A stretch of DNA of 13,497 nt from an uncultured Actinomycetes bacterium (GTDB lineage: Bacteria; Actinomycetota; Actinomycetes; Nanopelagicales; Nanopelagicaceae). A model generated the notes under the pieces. The model was given only the letters and a program-made list of their open reading frames with translations, was not told where the DNA came from and did not search any database. Shown here one piece after another: positions 1 through 6,390 of this stretch. Both the position numbers and the translations under genes were made by a program. Where the stretch lies: assembly GCA_903822245.1 (NCBI GenBank), contig CAIJOE010000147.1, positions 1 to 13,497 of the forward strand, in the 5' to 3' direction. The stretch's first letter is position 1, and every line of letters starts with the position of its first letter.

Positions 1-10
1 AGTTTAAGTT

Positions 11-1486
11 TTAAGTTAAATCTGCTCGATATGAGTAATTAAATCCACTCATCTTTACAGAACCTACTAATACCAAAGCACCATTAGTTACTTTGAAGAT
101 TGCGCCTAAAGTTCCAGCCGTAAAAGGCCCACAACCACCGCCAAGCCAAATATGAGTGCTATCGATGTATTCAGTATTTCCACAATAAGTCACATGGACC
201 GGGAATGGTATTTGCGTTAAAACCCATTTTCCATTTACAAATTTGAAATCCATGAATTGGGAGACTTTATCAAAGGTGAAATTACCAAGGGCTGTAATGT
301 GAGTTTTACTTACATATCGCGCAAAGTGTTGTAATGAACTCTCGGTGTTTATGACCTGTCTGACCGTTTTCAAATTAGTATCTAGAATCATAAGTATTGA
401 AGGACTTCGCAAGCTAATTAGATAAGCATTATCAGCCTTCGAATATTCCATTGAGTTAGCGTGACAAATATCAATTGGTGATGATGTTGGATTTTGTGGA
501 TCATTAAATAGCTGCATGGAGTCCAATAGCGGCTCACTTATAGTGGGATTTGCAACAGCCCAGTCCCAAAAGCTAAATTCTTTTATGGCAATACCGTTCT
601 TAATCTCGGCAATATCACAATCCAATACTGGAAATTTATAGATTCGCTTTAGCCAGGTGCTATCAACACTTCTAGTGACTGTAGTAATAACTATGGGATT
701 GCCCACATTGGAAATTGTCATTCCGTGTCCTTCTGGAAGAACAGTGCCAAATTTAGTTTTGACTTTGTTGATAGTCGTGACATTTTGAAAGTTTGAGTCA
801 AGTAGGCGCCAGATTCCAGGGGATGTAGCGCTGACGCTGAAATCTTGCTGCTCCAGGTAGCCATAAGCGGGTGTTCCACCGAAGCCTTGATTTACCGTAC
901 CGTCATTTAGCTTTCTAAAACCTATTAAGTTATTTGGTGATTTAATGAAATATTTAATGTTTTTACCATTTGAATCAATTGCGTAGGTACCGTCGTCAAC
1001 GACGGGAGTCGAGAGGATATCTTTATTATTGACAAGAGTTGTGTCCCCTGAAAAGCTGATCATAGGAAAATCTTTTGGAGCTGCGAAAAATTGAACTAAT
1101 GGCTGACCATTTTCTGCTTTAATTTGGCGAATTGGTGAAGCTATATTTAATTCATTAAGTGAGTTTCCAGATTGAAGTGAAAATTGAAGACCTGAGCCAC
1201 TACTTAAGGTTACTTTCGCGGCGTCATTTATCACAGTTAGGGTATCGGTATTATTGAAATTGATTTTGAAGAAGATTTTTGTCGAGGGATGAAAAACATT
1301 TAAATAGACATTTAAAACATTTTTATCAAGCGAGGTACTTATATTTTCAGAGCTATTTACCACGATTTTAGACATTTCAAGGGCTTGTGCGTGGGGCGTA
1401 GAGAACCCAATAAAAAAGGAAGTGAATAGTAAGTTTGTCGCCAGGAAGGCTTTGACTTTAATTATTTTCCTACTGGGCACAGACAT
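11..1486 (-). CDS. Secreted arylsulfotransferase (ASST)-like beta-propeller protein
   Basis: This 491-residue protein starts with a Sec signal peptide: basic n-region RKIIKVK, a hydrophobic core at about residues 13-29, and a likely cut after A33-Q-A35. The mature part matches what I know of the PAPS-independent aryl-sulfate sulfotransferase family. An EGHGMT motif holds H254. A CHANSMEY motif (H342, N344) is followed exactly 18 residues later by R360 in the string ISLRS, the same spacing as H356/N358/R374 of E. coli ASST. LQHFAR (H387) resembles the family's QHxAR motif, which would carry the sulfate-accepting His. Family members move sulfate between phenolic esters and phenols outside the cytoplasm; the substrate here is unknown. 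Four mature-part cysteines are visible (LDCD, DICH, TYCG, GGCG). The gene looks more A+T-rich by eye than its neighbours. It lies 76 bases downstream of whiB on the same strand. The fold and family call is fairly good; activity is not proven. Confidence 0.62.
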   Translation of the reverse strand: MSVPSRKIIKVKAFLATNLLFTSFFIGFSTPHAQALEMSKIVVNSSENISTSLDKNVLNVYLNVFHPSTKIFFKINFNNTDTLTVINDAAKVTLSSGSGLQFSLQSGNSLNELNIASPIRQIKAENGQPLVQFFAAPKDFPMISFSGDTTLVNNKDILSTPVVDDGTYAIDSNGKNIKYFIKSPNNLIGFRKLNDGTVNQGFGGTPAYGYLEQQDFSVSATSPGIWRLLDSNFQNVTTINKVKTKFGTVLPEGHGMTISNVGNPIVITTVTRSVDSTWLKRIYKFPVLDCDIAEIKNGIAIKEFSFWDWAVANPTISEPLLDSMQLFNDPQNPTSSPIDICHANSMEYSKADNAYLISLRSPSILMILDTNLKTVRQVINTESSLQHFARYVSKTHITALGNFTFDKVSQFMDFKFVNGKWVLTQIPFPVHVTYCGNTEYIDSTHIWLGGGCGPFTAGTLGAIFKVTNGALVLVGSVKMSGFNYSYRADLT

Positions 1487-1492
1487 TTATGC

Positions 1493-1498
1493 AATCTA
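1493..1498 (-). promoter_or_regulatory. Candidate -10 element (TAGATT) for a leaderless ASST-like transcript
   Basis: Read on the minus strand, TAGATT fits the actinobacterial TANNNT -10 pattern and ends six bases before the ATG at 1486, the spacing expected for a leaderless mRNA. No Shine-Dalgarno sequence precedes this ATG. An alternative -10, TATAAA at 1515-1520 (minus), would give a leader of about 20 bases. I see no convincing -35 for either. The 76-base gap between whiB and this gene holds nothing else I can support. Confidence 0.3.
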
Positions 1499-1562
1499 TC
1501 TTTATTTGAGCTGTTTTATACCCTTGAATCCTGAAAATCTACTGGGAATAGTGAATTTGGAG

Positions 1563-1862
1563 TTAAGAAGCAGTGCTATAACGCTCAGAAGTTTTACGAT
1601 TTATTAGAGCTAGGCGATCATCTTCAGATAGCCCGCCCCAAATTCCATACGGCTCATGCAATTCAAGTGCTTGCTTTCGGCAGGCTTGGATTACTGGACA
1701 TGATGCACAAACTGCCTTCGCAGCATTTTCCCGATTCTTACGTCTTGGACCGCGCTCACCATCAGGAAAGAAGAACATCTCAGAAGGCATGTTTCTACAG
1801 GCTGCCTGTTCTTGCCATTGCCAGTCATCAGAAATTGGCCGAGGTTGTAATGGTGCGCTCAT
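1563..1862 (-). CDS. WhiB-family [4Fe-4S] transcriptional regulator
   Basis: A 99-residue protein with the diagnostic Wbl layout: C22, then C52-x2-C55-x5-C61 as cluster ligands, then the GIWGG turn at 73-77 (PYGIWGGLSEDDR), and a short basic C-terminus with KTSER. Wbl proteins bind an oxygen- and NO-sensitive [4Fe-4S] cluster and usually act with the primary sigma factor. I chose the ATG at 1862 (MSAPLQPRP) because GAGGG lies 11 bases upstream and the homologous region begins soon after. The frame is also open to a TTG at 1904, which would add 14 unconserved residues and nearly abut guaB. The gene is divergent from guaB. A whiB gene near guaB also occurs in Mycobacterium (whiB3, sigD, guaB2, from memory). 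Which Wbl subclass this is cannot be settled here. Confidence 0.93.
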   Translation of the reverse strand: MSAPLQPRPISDDWQWQEQAACRNMPSEMFFFPDGERGPRRKNRENAAKAVCASCPVIQACRKQALELHEPYGIWGGLSEDDRLALINRKTSERYSTAS

Positions 1863-1914
1863 ACAAATAAGAACCCTCATATGCGGGCAATTATTCCCAA
1901 GCAAGGCTCACCAC

Positions 1915-1920
1915 TAGGAT
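1915..1920 (+). promoter_or_regulatory. Candidate -10 (TAGGAT) or Shine-Dalgarno site for guaB
   Basis: TAGGAT ends six bases before the guaB ATG at 1927. It can be read as a TANNNT -10 hexamer of a leaderless transcript starting at the A of the ATG, or as an AGGA ribosome binding site with seven-base spacing. No clear -35 is visible. The whole whiB-guaB intergenic stretch is only 64 bases, so both divergent promoters must be packed into it or extend into the coding regions. Confidence 0.3.
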
Positions 1921-1926
1921 TAGCCA

Positions 1927-3048
1927 ATGCTCGAAGGTGCTCGCGAAAAGGTGGCCATGCTTGGCCTTACCTATGACGATGTCCTTCTACTCCCAGATGC
2001 CTCTGATGTTGTGCCAAGTGAAGTTGATACTAAGACCCGCCTTACTAGAGCAATCTCCTTAGATATCCCACTGGTTTCATCTGCAATGGATACGGTTACC
2101 GAAAGTGCGATGGCCATTGCTATGGCTAAAGCGGGAGGAATTGGAATTCTTCACCGCAACCTCTCGGTTGATGAGCAAGTTGCAAACGTAAAGTTGGCAA
2201 AAGCCCAAGGCATTGTTGGCGCTGCAGTTGGTGTTGGTGACGATGGGTTTGCACGAGCTTGTGCTCTAATTGAAGCTGGCGTAGATGTGGTTGTCGTTGA
2301 TACAGCTCACGGCCATCACCGCGCGGTCCTAGAGGCAATTGCTCGAATTAAGAAAGAGTATTCAAGTATTCAAATTATTGGTGGCAATGTTGCAACTCGT
2401 GCTGGCGCTCAGGCACTTATTAATGCTGGTGTTGATGCGGTAAAAGTTGGTGTTGGACCTGGTTCAATTTGCACCACCCGTGTTGTTGCCGGTGTCGGCG
2501 TTCCACAAATTACCGCAATCATGGAAGCTCACAAGGCTTGCGTTAAAGCAGATATTCCGTTGATCGCAGATGGCGGCCTGCAATATTCAGGTGATATCGC
2601 CAAAGCAATTGTTGCCGGCGCAGATACCGTAATGCTTGGTTCGCTACTTGCTGGTTGTGATGAATCGCCAGGTGAGTTAGTAGAGATATCTGGTCGTAAA
2701 TTTAAGGCATACCGAGGAATGGGTTCACTCGGTGCGATGCAATCACGAGGTGAGCAAAAGTCATATTCAAAGGATCGTTATATGCAAGATGACGTTCTAT
2801 CAGAAGACAAATTGGTTCCGGAAGGCATTGAAGGAAAAGTTCAATACCGAGGATCTGTTGCAACCACAGTTCATCAATTAGTGGGCGGCCTTCGCTCTGG
2901 CATGGGATACGCCGGTGCGGCAAGGATCGCGGATCTTCAGAAAAATGGTCAGTTAATTCAAATAACTGCAGCTGGATTGCAAGAAAGCCATCCTCACGAT
3001 GTTCTAGATATTGCTGATGCGCCAAATTACTCAAACAAGTCGAAATAA
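1927..3048 (+). CDS. guaB: IMP dehydrogenase lacking the CBS (Bateman) domain
   Basis: Oxidises IMP to XMP with NAD+, the committed step to GMP. The catalytic barrel is complete: AMLGLTYDDVLLLP at the N-terminus, VVDTAHGH, GGNVATRAGA, the active-site loop GPGSICTTR with nucleophile C182, IADGGLQYSGD, and the mobile flap SYSKDRYMQDD with the R284-Y285 pair, then LVPEGIEGKV. At 373 residues it is about 120 shorter than a typical bacterial GuaB. The missing part is the paired CBS module: HRNLSVDEQVANVK (76-89) runs straight into GIVGAAVGVG (95-103), so the barrel is fused across the insertion site. The start at 1927 is supported by an AGGA upstream; an ATG at 1957 (MLGLTYDD) is possible. It is first in the order guaB-guaB3-guaA. 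The enzyme should be active, but probably lacks CBS-mediated purine-nucleotide feedback and octamer control. Confidence 0.96.
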   Translation: MLEGAREKVAMLGLTYDDVLLLPDASDVVPSEVDTKTRLTRAISLDIPLVSSAMDTVTESAMAIAMAKAGGIGILHRNLSVDEQVANVKLAKAQGIVGAAVGVGDDGFARACALIEAGVDVVVVDTAHGHHRAVLEAIARIKKEYSSIQIIGGNVATRAGAQALINAGVDAVKVGVGPGSICTTRVVAGVGVPQITAIMEAHKACVKADIPLIADGGLQYSGDIAKAIVAGADTVMLGSLLAGCDESPGELVEISGRKFKAYRGMGSLGAMQSRGEQKSYSKDRYMQDDVLSEDKLVPEGIEGKVQYRGSVATTVHQLVGGLRSGMGYAGAARIADLQKNGQLIQITAAGLQESHPHDVLDIADAPNYSNKSK

Positions 3049-3050
3049 CT

Positions 3051-3056
3051 AAAGGA
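3051..3056 (+). promoter_or_regulatory. Shine-Dalgarno site of guaB3
   Basis: AAAGGA lies seven bases before the ATG at 3064, within a 15-base gap after the guaB stop. This fixes the guaB3 start and supports co-transcription with guaB. Confidence 0.7.
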
Positions 3057-3063
3057 AAAGCGA

Positions 3064-4176
3064 ATGAACGAAATCGAAATTGGGCCAGGAAAGCGCGCTC
3101 GCGTTGGTTATTCCTTCGACGATATTGCAATCGTTCCCTCTCGCCGCACCAGAGATCCAGAAGATGTTTCAATCAACTGGCAGATCGATGCCTATAAGTT
3201 TTCTCTTCCAATGCTGGCCGCCCCAATGGATTCAGTTGTTTCCCCAGATACCGCGATTGCAATCGGAAAACTTGGAGGATTAGGTGTTCTAAACCTTGAA
3301 GGACTTTGGACTCGCCATGAGGATCCAAGAATCCCACTTGGTGAAATTGCATCCCTGCCACAAGAGCAAGCAATTCGTCGGATGCAAGAGTTGTATGCAC
3401 TTCCGATCCAACCAGAGCTTATAAAGTCTCGAATTGCAGAAATTCGCGCTGCTGGTGTGACAGTGGCTGCCGCACTTTCGCCACAACGTACCGCTGAGCT
3501 ACACAAAAGTGTTATCGATGCTGGCGTTGACATATTTGTTATACGTGGAACTACAGTTTCAGCAGAACACGTTGCATCAAATAATGCACCTCTAAATTTG
3601 AAGAAGTTTATTTATGAATTAGATGTTCCAGTAATTGTTGGTGGCTGTGCCACTGGTACTGGCGCCTTACACCTTATGCGCGCTGGCGCTGCTGGTGTTC
3701 TTGTTGGATTTGGTGGCGGCGCTGCCCACACAACTCGAACAGTGCTTGGAATTGCAGTCCCAATGGCATCTGCAGTTGCTGAAGTTGCATCTGCTCGTCG
3801 CGACTATATGGATGAATCTGGTGGCCGTTATGTTCACGTTATTGCTGATGGTTCTGTTGGACGTTCAGGAGATATTGCTAAAGCTATTGCTTGTGGTGCT
3901 GACGCCGTCATGATGGGTTCACCCCTTGCTAAGGCTGTTGAATCACCAGGAAAAGGATGGCACTGGGGTTCAGAAGCCCATCACCTCGAACTTCCACGCG
4001 GCGATAGAGTTCAAGTTGGAACTGTTGGAACTCTTGAAGAGATTCTTACTGGGCCATCACACTCTGCAGATGGAAGTATGAATTTGTTTGGCGCACTACG
4101 ACGTGCACTAGCAACATCTGGGTATTCAGATTTGAAAGAGTTCCAGCGCGTCGAGGTTGTTATTGATCGTGCCTAA
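3064..4176 (+). CDS. guaB3: GuaB3, IMP dehydrogenase-related protein without catalytic Cys
   Basis: A 370-residue TIM-barrel paralogue of GuaB that matches the actinobacterial GuaB3 family (Mycobacterium Rv3410c type). Signature strings include SFDDIAIVPSRRTRDPEDV near the N-terminus, LGGLGVLNLEGLWTRH, GGRYVHVIADG, GDIAKAIACGADAVMMGSPLA, and SGYSDLKEFQRVEV at the end. There is no CBS module; a helical linker of about 60 residues (roughly 80-140) sits at that point. The loop equivalent to GPGSICTTR reads GGGAAHTTR, so H222 replaces the catalytic cysteine, and no Arg-Tyr flap is present. Conventional IMPDH chemistry is therefore unlikely, and the true role is unknown. It sits between guaB and guaA, with a good ribosome binding site. 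Its conserved position beside guaB suggests a part in guanine nucleotide metabolism, perhaps regulatory. Confidence 0.93.
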   Translation: MNEIEIGPGKRARVGYSFDDIAIVPSRRTRDPEDVSINWQIDAYKFSLPMLAAPMDSVVSPDTAIAIGKLGGLGVLNLEGLWTRHEDPRIPLGEIASLPQEQAIRRMQELYALPIQPELIKSRIAEIRAAGVTVAAALSPQRTAELHKSVIDAGVDIFVIRGTTVSAEHVASNNAPLNLKKFIYELDVPVIVGGCATGTGALHLMRAGAAGVLVGFGGGAAHTTRTVLGIAVPMASAVAEVASARRDYMDESGGRYVHVIADGSVGRSGDIAKAIACGADAVMMGSPLAKAVESPGKGWHWGSEAHHLELPRGDRVQVGTVGTLEEILTGPSHSADGSMNLFGALRRALATSGYSDLKEFQRVEVVIDRA

Positions 4177-5725
4177 TTCGCCACAAGAAACTGTTTTAGT
4201 TGTCGATTTTGGTGCGCAGTACGCTCAGCTAATCGCTAGACGTGTTCGTCAAGCCCAGGTTTATTCTGAAATTGTGCCTTCATCGATGTCGATTGAGCGA
4301 ATGCTGGCAAAAAACCCTAAAGCAATAATTCTTTCTGGTGGTCCCTCAAGTGTTTATTCACAGGGCGCTCCAACTTTAGATGCGAAGTTATTTGAATCAG
4401 GAATTCCTGTGTTTGGAATTTGTTACGGTTTTCAAGTTATGGCAAATGCCCTTGGGGGAGTTGTGACAAAGACTGGAAAATCAGAATTTGGCCGCACTCA
4501 AATGAAGCATGAAGGTGCCTCAAAGTTACTCGCAGGCCTACCAAGTGAATTCAATGTCTGGATGAGCCATGGCGATAGCGTTACGACCGCTCCGAAGGGA
4601 TTTACTTCCACGGCGCAAACTGCCGACACACCAATCATCGCTTTTGAAAGCGCTGATGCAAAATATGCTGGAGTGCAATTTCACCCAGAAGTGCTTCACT
4701 GTGAAAATGGTCAAGAAATATTGCGTCGCTGGTTGATCGACATCGTTGGCTGTAAACCAGTATGGAATTCTGAGAATATCGTTGCCCAAGAAGTTGCAAA
4801 GATTAAAGAAGTTGTTGGAAGTGGCCGAGTCCTGTGTGGTCTATCTGGTGGTGTTGATTCAGCGGTTGCCGCAGCAATAGTTCAAAAGGCAGTCGGATCC
4901 CAACTTACTTGTGTGTTTGTTGATCATGGCTTGCTTCGCGAAGGCGAAGCCGAGCAAGTAGAACGTGACTTTGTCGCATCTACCGGAGTTACCCTAAAAG
5001 TTGTTGATGCAAAAGAACGATTCTTAAAAGCACTTGCTGGGATTACTGATCCGGAAGCAAAGCGAAAGATCATCGGTACTGAATTTATTCGAGTATTTGA
5101 AGCTGCAGCGCGCGAGATTTCACAAGATGAGCCAATTGATTTCTTAGTACAGGGAACGCTCTACCCAGATGTTGTTGAATCTGGTGGTGGTGAAGGCGCA
5201 GCAAATATTAAGTCACATCACAATGTTGGTGGATTACCTGATGACCTTGAGTTCAAACTTATCGAACCGCTTCGCACATTATTCAAAGATGAAGTACGTC
5301 ATGCTGGATTATCAATGGGGCTACCTGAGGAAATAATTTGGCGCCAACCATTTCCAGGGCCGGGATTAGCAATCCGAATTGTCGGTGAAGTCTCTGAGAA
5401 TAATCTTAAGATTTTACGTCGTGCAGATGCCATTGCCCGTGAAGAGTTAAGAAATGCTGAGTTAGATCGCATAATTTGGCAGTGTCCAGTGGTACTTCTT
5501 GCAGATGTTCGAAGTGTCGGCGTTCAGGGAGATGGCCGCACGTATGGTCATCCGATTGTTCTCAGGCCAGTCTCATCTGAGGATGCTATGACTGCTGATT
5601 GGAGTCGAATTCCTTACGAAGTTTTGGAGAAGATTTCAACTCGAATTACTAACGAAGTTCGAGAGGTAAATCGGGTGGTTTTGGATGTAACATCTAAACC
5701 ACCAGGAACGATTGAATGGGAGTAG
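4169..5725 (+). CDS. guaA: GMP synthase (glutamine-hydrolysing)
   Basis: Converts XMP to GMP using ATP and ammonia from glutamine. The class I amidotransferase domain comes first (about 10-195) with nucleophile C85 in GICYGFQVM and H172/E174 in FHPEVLH. The ATP-pyrophosphatase domain has the PP-loop SGGVDS at 226-231. The C-terminal dimerisation domain carries FPGPGLAIRI and ends in KPPGTIEWE, the usual GuaA terminus. The length of 518 residues is normal. The start is uncertain: GTG at 4169 overlaps the guaB3 stop by eight bases, while TTG at 4163 has better spacing (six bases) from GAGG at 4153-4156. Either way translation is probably coupled to guaB3. A cyclophilin gene follows two bases after the stop. 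Confidence 0.96.
   Translation: MPNSPQETVLVVDFGAQYAQLIARRVRQAQVYSEIVPSSMSIERMLAKNPKAIILSGGPSSVYSQGAPTLDAKLFESGIPVFGICYGFQVMANALGGVVTKTGKSEFGRTQMKHEGASKLLAGLPSEFNVWMSHGDSVTTAPKGFTSTAQTADTPIIAFESADAKYAGVQFHPEVLHCENGQEILRRWLIDIVGCKPVWNSENIVAQEVAKIKEVVGSGRVLCGLSGGVDSAVAAAIVQKAVGSQLTCVFVDHGLLREGEAEQVERDFVASTGVTLKVVDAKERFLKALAGITDPEAKRKIIGTEFIRVFEAAAREISQDEPIDFLVQGTLYPDVVESGGGEGAANIKSHHNVGGLPDDLEFKLIEPLRTLFKDEVRHAGLSMGLPEEIIWRQPFPGPGLAIRIVGEVSENNLKILRRADAIAREELRNAELDRIIWQCPVVLLADVRSVGVQGDGRTYGHPIVLRPVSSEDAMTADWSRIPYEVLEKISTRITNEVREVNRVVLDVTSKPPGTIEWE
5718..5722 (+). promoter_or_regulatory. Shine-Dalgarno site (GGGAG) of the cyclophilin gene
   Basis: GGGAG lies inside the last guaA codons, five bases before the GTG at 5728. 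It favours that GTG, which places a basic residue directly at the start of the signal peptide, over an in-frame ATG at 5716. Confidence 0.65.
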
Positions 5726-5727
5726 TT

Positions 5728-6390
5728 GTGAAGAAAGTATTAATTGCAATTTCACTGATTGCATCTCTTACTTTGATGAGTCCTGCCCATGCTGGAGATA
5801 AAAGCGGATCAACTAAAGCGATGAAGCTTAGTTGCAAGAATTCTTATGCTGTTGGCCATGCACCAAAGCAATTGGCAATTCCAACAATTAAAAAACCATT
5901 TAAAGATAAGACCTTCACATTGAAGACCAACTGTGGTGATGTTGTTTTTTCTGCCTTCGGCACCAAAGCACCTTTAACTGTTATTTCAATGTCATACATG
6001 GCCAATAATGGTTACTTTGATGAAACTTTGTGCCACCGCTTAACTACAAAGGGAATCTACGTTTTACAGTGCGGGGATCCAACCGCATCTGGTTCAGGTG
6101 GCCCAACTTGGCAAGTCCCAGATGAGAATCTTCCAACGCCAAGTGTTAATACCTATCCAGCCGGAACTATCGCAATGGCAAACTCCGGTCCTAATACAAA
6201 TGGCAGTCAGTTCTTTATTGTCTATTCCGATAATTCAATGCTTGGACCTAATTACACAGTTTGGGGACAAATTACTAAGGGCCTAGACATAATTAGAGCT
6301 GTGGCAGCAAAGGGTTCAAATAATTCAAATGGCGATGGCGATGGCGCGCCAAATCAGACTTTTGCTTTAGAAAAAGTTACAGCTAAATAA
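5728..6390 (+). CDS. Exported cyclophilin-type peptidyl-prolyl cis-trans isomerase
   Basis: A 220-residue exported protein that catalyses cis-trans isomerisation of prolyl bonds, helping proteins fold outside the membrane. The signal peptide is KKVLIAISLIASLTL, then SPAHA with a likely cut after residue 22; there is no lipobox. The cyclophilin domain runs from about residue 62 to the end, with the catalytic arginine R104 in LCHRL, Q114 in VLQCGDPTASGSGGP, and AMANSGPNTNGSQFFIV. The LTTKGIYVLQCGD form, two residues longer than human cyclophilin A here, is what I recall from actinobacterial PpiB proteins. Cysteines at 36, 69, 102 and 115 could form disulfides outside the cell. It begins two bases after guaA, so it is likely the last gene of the guaB operon. 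It ends exactly where the opposing deacetylase gene ends. Confidence 0.92.
   Translation: MKKVLIAISLIASLTLMSPAHAGDKSGSTKAMKLSCKNSYAVGHAPKQLAIPTIKKPFKDKTFTLKTNCGDVVFSAFGTKAPLTVISMSYMANNGYFDETLCHRLTTKGIYVLQCGDPTASGSGGPTWQVPDENLPTPSVNTYPAGTIAMANSGPNTNGSQFFIVYSDNSMLGPNYTVWGQITKGLDIIRAVAAKGSNNSNGDGDGAPNQTFALEKVTAK

Noticed and set aside
1..20. Repeated TTAAGTT at the left edge, next to the ASST-like stop codon.
   Set aside because: Two short A/T-rich copies at the window boundary; no hairpin with a T-run can be shown, so I do not call a terminator.
2702..3172. A 156-codon open frame on the minus strand across the guaB/guaB3 junction.
   Set aside because: It is antisense to two well-supported conserved genes, its product has no recognisable motif, and no ribosome binding site or promoter stands out.
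6031..6080. Cyclophilin active-site segment is two residues longer than in cyclophilin A and has Cys in the QxGD motif.
   Set aside because: The LTTKGIYVLQCGD form is what I recall from ordinary actinobacterial PpiB proteins.
6331..6346. Short tandem GGCGAT repeat near the end of the cyclophilin gene.
   Set aside because: Only about two and a half copies, encoding a Gly-Asp stretch in a surface loop; too short to be meaningful.
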